NCBI GenBank assembly: GCA_016935595.1 | Contig: JAFGQQ010000201.1 | Coordinates: forward strand, 1 to 5,959 | Source of the DNA: Bacteroidales bacterium | Lineage (GTDB): Bacteria > Bacteroidota > Bacteroidia > Bacteroidales > UBA10428 | Direction of reading: 5' to 3' | Length of the DNA stretch: 5,959 nucleotides | In this document: piece after piece, positions 1 through 5,959 of the stretch | How the letters are laid out: every line of letters begins with the position of its first letter | Position numbering within the stretch: the stretch's first letter is position 1 | The notes under the pieces: model-generated | Told to the model about the DNA's origin: nothing | The model's database searches: none | The model's input: only the letters and a program-made list of their open reading frames with translations | Position numbers and translations under genes: made by a program

Positions 1-1
1 T

Positions 2-355
2 CAAATTTTATTCAGGTTTTCTGAAGAAAAAGGAATATTAGATAAAAATGATACGGATGGCAGACAAATTTTATTGGTTTTAAGACAACTAGATACTAGT
101 GAGGCATTTAAAAATATTAATAATAATATTATAAACCAAGAACAAATTGAGGAAAAAGCAAAGTATAATAATAATATCAAAACAGATTTTATTATAAGAA
201 TCCCTGAAATTGTAAGAATTGAAATTATGGATGGCAAAGAATTATTAATTAAATATAATATGCCTGTCTATCAATTGGGTAAAATTGTATGTTTGCCTTT
301 AAATTTAATAGATGACAATATTATAAATATGGGGAAAACAGAAAAAATTAATTAG
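2..355 (+). CDS. C-terminal part of a DUF4831-like protein (5' end outside window)
   Basis: The frame is open from base 2 to the TAG at 353-355, giving 117 visible codons; the N-terminus lies beyond the left edge. Two stretches resemble, from memory, the C-terminal half of the DUF4831 family of Bacteroidota. The first is ILFRFSEEKGILDKNDTDGR near the window start, matching a 'lFRFSekkG...G' pattern. The second is FIIRIPEIVRIEIMDGKELL near codons 63-82, followed by a 'P.yQLGkiv.LP' stretch, matching the family's 'yRIP..a.v.....G..l......iaQ.G....LP' ending. Between them is an Asn/Ile/Lys-rich linker (about bases 115-180) that looks poorly conserved. No function is established for this family, to my knowledge; full members are usually about three times the visible length and often carry a signal peptide, so an envelope location is likely but not visible here. 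The gene converges on the thioredoxin-like gene with an 8-nt overlap. A TTG at 74 could be taken for a start, but the matching sequence upstream of it argues for a gene entering from the left. Confidence 0.7.
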   Translation, partial: QILFRFSEEKGILDKNDTDGRQILLVLRQLDTSEAFKNINNNIINQEQIEEKAKYNNNIKTDFIIRIPEIVRIEIMDGKELLIKYNMPVYQLGKIVCLPLNLIDDNIINMGKTEKIN

Positions 356-908
356 ATGATTGTTCTTCTTGCTTAAATAAAACACTTTTAAAATTTGCCC
401 TGTAATCCTGCCATGAAGTTGTTTTATAAATGCCCTCGCCAAAGTACATTAAAATCGGTTCAATTTGCTCGGCTGTATAAAACCCGGGTACAGTACTTAA
501 TAATTCAAGCTTTTCGTTCATATAAGCAACTGAGGGGTATGACATTTTTCCCTGTAAAAGCGCTATTGCTAAATCGTGCGGTTGTCTCCCTCCACCCTGG
601 TTTTTATAAATATGCCCGGCAAATACAATTGAATCTTTGGTTTCAGCATTAAACTTTACAGGATAATACTTCTCATTTAAATAACTTGCAATACCAGGAT
701 TATTAAAGGTTAACTGATCCATCTTTATACACCATCCGCACCAATCGGTGTACACATCAATAATAAAATATTTCGGATTTTTAATATTTAATTTTTGTGC
801 TTCTTCAATATTATACCATTTAACATTTTCTATACTTTGCGAATAACCTATAATAGAGAATGTGATTAAAAATAAACATAATATTTTATATTTTTTTATA
901 CTTGCCAT
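348..908 (-). CDS. Periplasmic thioredoxin-fold protein with CGWC active site
   Basis: This 186-residue protein starts at the ATG at 906-908 and ends at the TAA at 348-350. Residues about 1-23 form a signal peptide: basic SIKKYK, then the hydrophobic run ILCLFLITFSIIG, then YSQS, a cleavage region typical of Bacteroidota exports. The mature part is one thioredoxin-like domain: a beta strand FIIDVYTDW leads into the redox motif C57-G-W-C60, and the expected cis-proline loop is SYPS with P125. The motif context (YTDWCGWCIKMDQLTF) is that of the Thioredoxin_7/DUF255-like group rather than canonical CGPC thioredoxin. It probably reduces or isomerises disulfides, or maintains thiols, in the periplasm; the partner is unknown. 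A GGGRQPHD loop (residues 105-112) lies between the two halves. An upstream TTG at 990-992 would add 28 residues and bury the signal peptide, so the ATG is preferred. It lies 80 nt downstream of tsaD on the same strand, so co-transcription is possible. Confidence 0.88.
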   Translation of the reverse strand: MASIKKYKILCLFLITFSIIGYSQSIENVKWYNIEEAQKLNIKNPKYFIIDVYTDWCGWCIKMDQLTFNNPGIASYLNEKYYPVKFNAETKDSIVFAGHIYKNQGGGRQPHDLAIALLQGKMSYPSVAYMNEKLELLSTVPGFYTAEQIEPILMYFGEGIYKTTSWQDYRANFKSVLFKQEEQSSN

Positions 909-922
909 ATTGAATATTCTAA

Positions 923-984
923 CAATTTTAACGCTGATTTGAACTTTAAGTTTTTTAAAATTTAAAATTAACGCAATTTTAACG
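923..984. repeat. 11-bp direct repeat pair CAATTTTAACG between tsaD and the thioredoxin-like gene
   Basis: Perfect copies of CAATTTTAACG occur at 923-933 and 974-984, 51 bp apart start to start. A related partial copy (ATTAACGCAATT) overlaps the second. They occupy the 80-nt spacer between the tsaD stop and the thioredoxin-like start, which also holds the AT-only palindrome TTTTAAAATTTAAAA at 953-967. The pair could be a regulator site or promoter remnant for the thioredoxin-like gene, or low-complexity chance. No recognised promoter motif accompanies them. Confidence 0.35.
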
Positions 985-988
985 AAAT

Positions 989-2005
989 TCAAAGATCCAT
1001 CCTCGCTAAAGGTGAAACATTTAAATCTGAAAATTGTTTTTCTGAATACTTATAATAACCTGTAATAGCTATCATTGCAGCATTATCAGTAGTAAAAATT
1101 ATTTTGGGAATATATACATTCCAATTTCTTTTCTTTCCCTCTTCAATAATTTTATTTCTCAAACCGGAATTGGCAGCTACCCCTCCGGCGATAGCAATTT
1201 CATTAATTTTAGTTTCTTCTGATGCTTTAATTAATTTCTCTATCAGTATTTCAATTATTGTATGTTGAATAGAAGCACATATATCGGATATATTTTCATT
1301 AATAAAATTCTTATTTTCAATATAGTTATCTCTAATAAAATATAAAAAACCCGTTTTTAATCCGCTAAAGCTAAAATTTAAGCCTTCTATTTGTGGCTTG
1401 CTAAATTTAAATTTTAAAGGATTACCAAACTTGGCCATTTTATCGATTTGCGGGCCACCCGGATATGAAAAGCCAATAATTTTTGCACATTTGTCAAATG
1501 CCTCTCCCGCTGCATCATCAATTGTTTTCCCAATTATTTTCATTTTTAGAAAATCATTTACTAATACTATTTGAGTATGACCCCCGGAAACCAAAAGACA
1601 TAAAAAAGGAAATTTTGGCGAATCGGCTTTTATTTTTTTTTGTTTAATAAAATGCGCCAATACATGCCCCTGTAAATGATTTACTTCAATTAACGGAATA
1701 TTTAATGACATGGCAAATCCTTTCGCGAATGAAGCGCCTACCATTAATGAACCTAACAGACCTGGGCCTTTGGTAAAAGCAACTGCATGAATATCATTTT
1801 TTAAGACACCTGCTTCTTTTAAAGCCTGATGAACAACAGGGATAATATTTTGTTGATGTGCCCTTGAAGCCAATTCAGGTACAACGCCACCATACGATTT
1901 ATGCACTTCCTGACTGGATATAACATTAGAAAGCAAATTCCCATCCCTGATTACTGCTGCAGAAGTGTCATCACAAGAAGATTCAATACCTAAAATCGTA
2001 ACCAT
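989..2005 (-). CDS. tsaD: TsaD, tRNA N6-adenosine threonylcarbamoyltransferase subunit
   Basis: This 338-residue protein is full length for the family (Kae1/Gcp/YgjD). TsaD moves the threonylcarbamoyl group from threonylcarbamoyl-AMP, made by TsaC/Sua5, onto A37 of tRNAs that read ANN codons. It works in the cytosol with TsaB and TsaE. Diagnostic motifs are all present: the opening GIESSCDDT (residues 6-14), PGLLGSLMVG (81-90), the metal-site NHLQGH with H110 and H114, LLVSGGHTQ (137-145), DDAAGEAFDK (163-172), FSFSGLKT (211-218), the nucleotide-binding GGVAANSGLR (274-283), and FTTDNAAMIA (304-313), whose D307 is the expected third metal ligand. No key residue is missing. The ATG at 2003-2005 gives MVTILGIESSCDDT, exactly where the family begins. 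No Shine-Dalgarno sequence precedes it; the start is preceded by TATAA. It is divergent from tamB and lies upstream of the thioredoxin-like gene on the same strand. Confidence 0.98.
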   Translation of the reverse strand: MVTILGIESSCDDTSAAVIRDGNLLSNVISSQEVHKSYGGVVPELASRAHQQNIIPVVHQALKEAGVLKNDIHAVAFTKGPGLLGSLMVGASFAKGFAMSLNIPLIEVNHLQGHVLAHFIKQKKIKADSPKFPFLCLLVSGGHTQIVLVNDFLKMKIIGKTIDDAAGEAFDKCAKIIGFSYPGGPQIDKMAKFGNPLKFKFSKPQIEGLNFSFSGLKTGFLYFIRDNYIENKNFINENISDICASIQHTIIEILIEKLIKASEETKINEIAIAGGVAANSGLRNKIIEEGKKRNWNVYIPKIIFTTDNAAMIAITGYYKYSEKQFSDLNVSPLARMDL

Positions 2006-2078
2006 TTATACTAATAATTAGTAAGTTAATTCAATTATTTTTACTTCTTTTGCGTTTAATTTTAAAAAGTTTAAAACT
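2006..2078. promoter_or_regulatory. Divergent tsaD/tamB intergenic region
   Basis: This short AT-rich spacer must hold, or lie next to, promoters for tsaD leftward and tamB rightward. I searched for the Bacteroidota sigma-ABfr pattern (TTTG near -33, TAnnTTTG near -7). The best rightward match is TTCTTTTG at 2045-2052, with one mismatch and no convincing -33 partner. No leftward match stands out. There is no Shine-Dalgarno motif for either gene. The only clear structure is the palindrome at 2009-2023. The regulatory role is inferred from the divergent layout rather than from a recognised promoter. Confidence 0.4.
2009..2023. repeat. 15-bp palindrome upstream of tsaD (TACTAAT-A-ATTAGTA)
   Basis: Two perfect 7-base arms (2009-2015 and 2017-2023) flank a single A. 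The element begins 4 bases upstream of the tsaD start codon, over the region a ribosome would cover. The 1-nt centre is too tight for a good RNA hairpin, so it would more likely act as a DNA-level protein site, if it acts at all. The AT-rich background makes chance formation quite possible. Confidence 0.5.
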
Positions 2079-2103
2079 ATTAAAAAAATATATAAAATAT
2101 TAA
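2050..2103 (+). other. Short TTG-initiated frame with A AAA AAA slippery heptamer leading into tamB
   Basis: The +1 neighbour of the tamB frame can start at TTG 2050 and runs 17 codons to the TAA at 2101-2103 (MRLILKSLKLLKKYIKY). Within it, bases 2082-2088 form A AAA AAA in exactly the phase of a classical -1 slippery heptamer. A -1 slip there continues with ATA at 2088 and gives MRLILKSLKLLKK joined to the tamB anchor IYKILIIV. That would supply both a recognised start codon and a basic N-terminus. No clear downstream stimulatory hairpin or upstream Shine-Dalgarno is visible. A homopolymer length error in the assembly would look the same, and chance is a third explanation. Confidence 0.25.
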
Positions 2104-5100
2104 TTATTGTAATATTGGTAATTTTATTATTACCATTCCTCGGTTTTATAATTGCTCAAAATACCAAAATTCATGATTTTATTTCTAATGTTATTGTAAA
2201 CGAAATAGAAAAAAAAATTACCACAAAAATTTATTTTAAATCTATTAATACAAGACTTCTGAAAAGAGTATCGATTACCAATCTCTACATCGAGGATCAA
2301 AATGGCGATACATTATTATATTCTGAAAAAATAAATTTAATTATTAAAAACTTGGATTATAATAATAAAAATCTCATCATAAAAAAAATAAATCTTAATA
2401 ATGCCTGCATCAATTTTAAAACCGATTCGACAAATACAATGAATTTCCAATTTATAATCGATGCCCTTCAGAAAAAAGATACAACCAAAAGTCAATGGAA
2501 ATTTTCAATAAATAATATTGAGATTGTAAAATCGAATTTTTCTTATAAAAGATATTTGGCAGAAAATAAACCTGAAAGAATTAATTTTTCTGATATTTTG
2601 CTTAATAATTTCGACATAAGAATTAAAAACTTTAAGATTTTAAATGACACCATCGATTTTCAACTTAGTAAATTAAATTTAAATGAAAAAAGCGGTTTTA
2701 ATTTAAATAAATTAAATGCCCAGGTTCAATTATGCAAACAATTTTTTCATCTCAGTGAAGTGAACTTCACTACAGATTCCACAGAAATAGTAGCTGATTG
2801 GATAAATTTTGATTTTACAGATTTTAAAGATTTAAAAAACTTTGTAAATAAAGTTCAAATAAATTTATCAATACAACCATCAACCATTTCATTATTCGAT
2901 TTGGGTTATATTGTTCCTCATCTCACATCTTTAAACAATTCCATTGAAATTACAGGTAATATATATGGAAAAATAAACAGTTTAAAAGGGAAAAATACAT
3001 CAATATGTTATAATAAAAATTCTCACATCAGACTTAACTTTGATATTAACGGTTTACCAGAAATTAACCAAACATTTCTTTATTTAGATATTTCTGAGCT
3101 TACTATTTTCCCTGAAGATATTGACAATTTGAATATTACGCTTAAGGATGGGACAAAGTTTATGTTGCCTGAAAATTTAAAAAAATTTGGTAACGTGAGT
3201 TATAATGGGAATTTTACAGGTTTTTACGATGATTTTGTGGCATACGGCGATTTATCAACCGATATTGGTTATTTTTCTACCGATTTATCTTTAGTTCCTG
3301 AAACAGGAAAACACATTAAAATTAATGGAAAAATTAAATCATTTGATCTGAATTTAGGGGAACTCATCAATTTAAAAGAATATGTTGGTAAAACAAATTT
3401 TAATTTATCTGTTAATGGATATGCAGGTCCAAAAGGCAAAATTAAAGCTGATATTGATGGTTATATAGATTATATTGAGGTGAACAAATACCAATATAAA
3501 AGTATTTCACTTAAAGGTGAATTATTAAATAAAAATTACAATGGTACTATTAAGATTGATGATCCAAATCTTAAATTTCAATTTTCGGGCGATGTAAACC
3601 TATCAGATAGTATCCCGGTTTTCAATTTCACGGCTTATGCTCCCTACATTAAACTATATCCTTTGAATATTGACACAAAAACTCCCGATTCGGAAATTTC
3701 TTTTGTTTTACAGGCAAACTTAAATGGAAACAAACTAGACAATTTAGATGGTGAACTTAAAATTTTAAACTCAAGCATAAAAAGAAATGGTAAAGATTTA
3801 AAAATTGAAAATTTAATTATTTCTGCTTTTAATGAATTAAACAATAAAAAACTTATACTACGGTCCGATTTTATCGATGCCAGAATAACGGGTCAATATC
3901 AATTCAGTGATATTGTGTCGTCTTTTAAGAGCTATATTTTTCAGTATTTTCCTTCAATTTATGGCGACAGTTGTGACTTTACTTTATATTCTGATACAAT
4001 AAATGACTTTAATTATGAAATATTTCTGAAAAATCTTACTCCTGTCACAAATATGTTTTATCCTAAGTTATATATAGCCGAGAATTCATTTTTAAAAGGT
4101 AAATATTTACCTAAAAATCACATTTTTATTAATCAGGGTTACATAGATGAAATACTGCTTGGCAATAACAAAATTACAGGATTAACAATAAATTCCGGGC
4201 TTAATGGTGAACAGGCAGAATTTACATTTGAGACTAAAAGCTTTGATTATGCGAGAAAAATTAAATTATCAAATTTTACTTTGAAGTCATATGGATTTAA
4301 GGACTCAATTTTTGCTAATTTCTACTGGAACCGAGAAGATACTTCAATTAACAGGGGAAATATTAAATCAATTATTTCATTTAATAAAGGAGAATATTGT
4401 AAACCAAAAACCCATATAAATATTAAACCATCAGAAATTATAATTTATAATAGTGTTTGGACCATTGAAACTTCCAGAATAGATATTGACACAACGAGTA
4501 TTAAATTTACAGATGATTTTCTTATATATCACGAAGATCAATCGATGGCAATAATCGGCTGTATATCCGAAAAGAAAACCGATTCTTTAATCATTACTTT
4601 AAGAGACTTGGGAATCGGCAGATTCAACAATTTATTAAATATCAAAAACATAAAATTTGAAGGATATGCAGATGGCATTTTAAAAATTAACGACATATTT
4701 AATGATCCTTTAATTTTTTCGGATATTGAAATAGAAGAATTCAATATTAACGATCAGAATTTAGGAAATTTCACATTAAATAGCAATTGGAACAATATAG
4801 AAAAATTGCTATTGGTAAATGCCGTTTCACAAAAAGGAAAAATTGATAATTTAATGATTGATGGATATTATTCACCAATCGGCAAAAAAATAAGTTTTAA
4901 CATAGAATTGGATAATATTAAAACAAATATGTTAAGTCCTGTTCTTTCAAGCGTATTTTCTGATATAAGAGGTGTGGCAAGCGGAAAACTTTTATTAAAA
5001 GGCACTACCCAAAAGCCCAGCATTTCAGGCGATTTAGATCTTAAAAAAACTTCTTTTACGGTCGATTATTTGCAAACCAGGTATAATTTCACACATAAAA

Positions 5101-5959
5101 TTATATTTGAGAATAATGATTTAATTCTAAAAGACATTCAGATGTTCGATACTAAAGGTAACTCGGCCAAAGTGAATGGAAAAATAACCAATAAATATTT
5201 TAAAGATTGGAATTTAGATTTAACCATAGATGCAGAGAATTTATATTGCCTTAATACTACTGAAAATGATAATATTACTTTTTTCGGACAGACATATACA
5301 AGTGGTAATTTCAAATTATCGGGTCCGGTCAATAATATTACAATGGATATTTCTGCAAAAACGGAACCAGGAACAATTGTTTATATACCCTTAAACACAA
5401 AAGCCGATATTATCGAAAATGACTTTATAACTTTTACTTCGAATGAAAATACAACCAAAAATTTAATTTTACAAAAGGATTATGAAGTGAACCTCTCGGG
5501 TATTCAATTAAACATGGACCTTGAAGTAACGCCGGATGCGGAAATTCAAATGATTTTCGATCCAAAAATAGGAGATGTTATTAAAAGTACCGGAACCGGT
5601 AATATAAAAATGGAAATAAATACACTTGGAAAATTCCAGATATTTGGCGATTATATTATTGAAAAAGGTGATTATTTGTTTACATTACAGAATGTGATAA
5701 ATAAAAAATTCAATGTTAAACCTGGCGGGCAAATCATATTTTCAGGCGATCCTTATGAAGCAAATATTAACATAAAAGCAGTTTATAATTTAAAGGTTTC
5801 TTTATATGAATTACTCAGAAACCAGGTTGACCAGGTTCAGGCAGCTGAGTATCAAAATAACAGATATCCGGTTGAATGTGTTGTTTTAATGACTGGAAAA
5901 TTATCAAATCCAAACATTGAACTGGATATTGAGTTGCCTGATGCGGATGAAAATACAAA
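2079..5959 (+). CDS. tamB: TamB-family translocation/assembly module protein (3' end outside window)
   Basis: One frame is open without interruption from 2025 to the right edge, about 1,290 codons from the ATT at 2079. After a basic KKIYK, residues about 7-26 form one membrane helix (ILIIVILVILLLPFLGFIIA), an inner-membrane anchor. A long region of alternating polar and hydrophobic strands follows, typical of AsmA-like lipid-groove proteins. A Bacteroidota-type block spans residues about 436-516 and includes IDDPNLKFQFSGDV (493-506). The C-terminal TamB/DUF490 domain is marked by GVASGKLLLKGT (from 965), VDYLQTRYNF (995-1004), the FFGQTYTSGNF...GPVNN block (from 1068) and ELDIELPDADE (from 1281). 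Known TamB spans the periplasm, partners with TamA or the TamL lipoprotein at the outer membrane, and is implicated in outer-membrane protein assembly and phospholipid transport. Compared with related proteins of roughly 1,450-1,600 residues, about 150 or more residues should lie beyond the edge. The start is uncertain: no ATG or GTG occurs before the anchor, TTG 2115 lies inside it, and the first in-frame ATG is at 2439. Confidence 0.95.
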   Translation, partial: MKKIYKILIIVILVILLLPFLGFIIAQNTKIHDFISNVIVNEIEKKITTKIYFKSINTRLLKRVSITNLYIEDQNGDTLLYSEKINLIIKNLDYNNKNLIIKKINLNNACINFKTDSTNTMNFQFIIDALQKKDTTKSQWKFSINNIEIVKSNFSYKRYLAENKPERINFSDILLNNFDIRIKNFKILNDTIDFQLSKLNLNEKSGFNLNKLNAQVQLCKQFFHLSEVNFTTDSTEIVADWINFDFTDFKDLKNFVNKVQINLSIQPSTISLFDLGYIVPHLTSLNNSIEITGNIYGKINSLKGKNTSICYNKNSHIRLNFDINGLPEINQTFLYLDISELTIFPEDIDNLNITLKDGTKFMLPENLKKFGNVSYNGNFTGFYDDFVAYGDLSTDIGYFSTDLSLVPETGKHIKINGKIKSFDLNLGELINLKEYVGKTNFNLSVNGYAGPKGKIKADIDGYIDYIEVNKYQYKSISLKGELLNKNYNGTIKIDDPNLKFQFSGDVNLSDSIPVFNFTAYAPYIKLYPLNIDTKTPDSEISFVLQANLNGNKLDNLDGELKILNSSIKRNGKDLKIENLIISAFNELNNKKLILRSDFIDARITGQYQFSDIVSSFKSYIFQYFPSIYGDSCDFTLYSDTINDFNYEIFLKNLTPVTNMFYPKLYIAENSFLKGKYLPKNHIFINQGYIDEILLGNNKITGLTINSGLNGEQAEFTFETKSFDYARKIKLSNFTLKSYGFKDSIFANFYWNREDTSINRGNIKSIISFNKGEYCKPKTHINIKPSEIIIYNSVWTIETSRIDIDTTSIKFTDDFLIYHEDQSMAIIGCISEKKTDSLIITLRDLGIGRFNNLLNIKNIKFEGYADGILKINDIFNDPLIFSDIEIEEFNINDQNLGNFTLNSNWNNIEKLLLVNAVSQKGKIDNLMIDGYYSPIGKKISFNIELDNIKTNMLSPVLSSVFSDIRGVASGKLLLKGTTQKPSISGDLDLKKTSFTVDYLQTRYNFTHKIIFENNDLILKDIQMFDTKGNSAKVNGKITNKYFKDWNLDLTIDAENLYCLNTTENDNITFFGQTYTSGNFKLSGPVNNITMDISAKTEPGTIVYIPLNTKADIIENDFITFTSNENTTKNLILQKDYEVNLSGIQLNMDLEVTPDAEIQMIFDPKIGDVIKSTGTGNIKMEINTLGKFQIFGDYIIEKGDYLFTLQNVINKKFNVKPGGQIIFSGDPYEANINIKAVYNLKVSLYELLRNQVDQVQAAEYQNNRYPVECVVLMTGKLSNPNIELDIELPDADENT

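Noticed and set aside
121..180. Asn-rich AAT/ATA tract as a simple-sequence repeat or CRISPR-like element
   Set aside because: There is no regular unit or spacing; it is an in-frame Asn/Ile/Lys linker in an AT-rich gene.
1..237. Minus-strand 78-codon open frame at the left edge
   Set aside because: It is antisense to the DUF4831-like frame; its Leu/Ile/Ser-rich product is the usual mirror of Asn/Lys/Glu-rich coding DNA.
395..652. Plus-strand 85-codon open frame
   Set aside because: It lies wholly antisense to the thioredoxin-like gene, which has clear family motifs; the product resembles nothing and is basic and irregular.
953..967. TTTTAAAATTTAAAA palindrome as a terminator for tsaD
   Set aside because: It is composed only of A and T with a 1-nt centre, so the stem would be unstable, and no GC-rich stem with a T tract is present.
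909..992. 28-residue N-terminal extension of the thioredoxin-like protein from TTG 990-992, overlapping the tsaD stop as TTGA
   Set aside because: The coupled start looks tempting, but it places a hydrophobic and basic leader in front of an intact signal peptide; the ATG at 906-908 gives a normal secreted protein.
2045..2052. TTCTTTTG as a Bacteroidota -7 promoter box for tamB
   Set aside because: It has one mismatch to TAnnTTTG and no TTTG or TTG at the expected -33 spacing; such matches are frequent in AT-rich DNA.
3644..5332. Three minus-strand frames of 64-68 codons (3644-3844, 4538-4744, 5138-5332)
   Set aside because: All lie inside the continuous tamB frame, which has family motifs throughout; these are chance antisense openings.

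Overview
This window is an AT-rich chromosomal segment that reads like a Bacteroidota genome, probably Bacteroidales or a relative. Lys, Ile and Asn codons dominate. None of the start sites carries a Shine-Dalgarno motif. The gene set (a DUF4831-like protein, a periplasmic thioredoxin-like protein, TsaD, and a very long TamB of the Bacteroidota type) also points there. I see no tRNA, rRNA, CRISPR array, transposon or integration site. It looks like housekeeping and envelope territory rather than an accessory island.

Layout: (1) 2-355, plus strand, is the C-terminal third of a protein resembling the DUF4831 family, cut by the left edge. (2) 348-908, minus strand, is a secreted thioredoxin-fold protein with a CGWC active site; its last codons overlap the end of gene 1 tail to tail by 8 nt. 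(3) 989-2005, minus strand, is a full-length TsaD, the tRNA t6A37 threonylcarbamoyltransferase, just upstream of the thioredoxin gene and possibly co-transcribed with it. (4) From about 2079 to the right edge, plus strand, one uninterrupted reading frame of about 1,290 codons encodes TamB: an N-terminal membrane anchor, a long AsmA-like beta-strand region, and most of the C-terminal TamB/DUF490 domain. Its stop lies beyond the window. Genes 3 and 4 are divergent and share a short AT-rich intergenic region.

The products work in different places. TsaD is a cytosolic tRNA-modification enzyme. The thioredoxin-like protein should act in the periplasm. TamB should span the periplasm and take part in outer-membrane protein assembly or phospholipid movement. 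Any functional link between them is only inferred from position.

The most notable oddity is the 5' end of tamB. The frame that encodes its membrane anchor has no ATG or GTG start, and its only TTG lies inside the anchor. There is an ATT codon at a sensible place. There is also an overlapping TTG-initiated frame that enters the tamB frame through a perfect A AAA AAA slippery heptamer. No wholly new system is evident; this start-site puzzle is the best lead.
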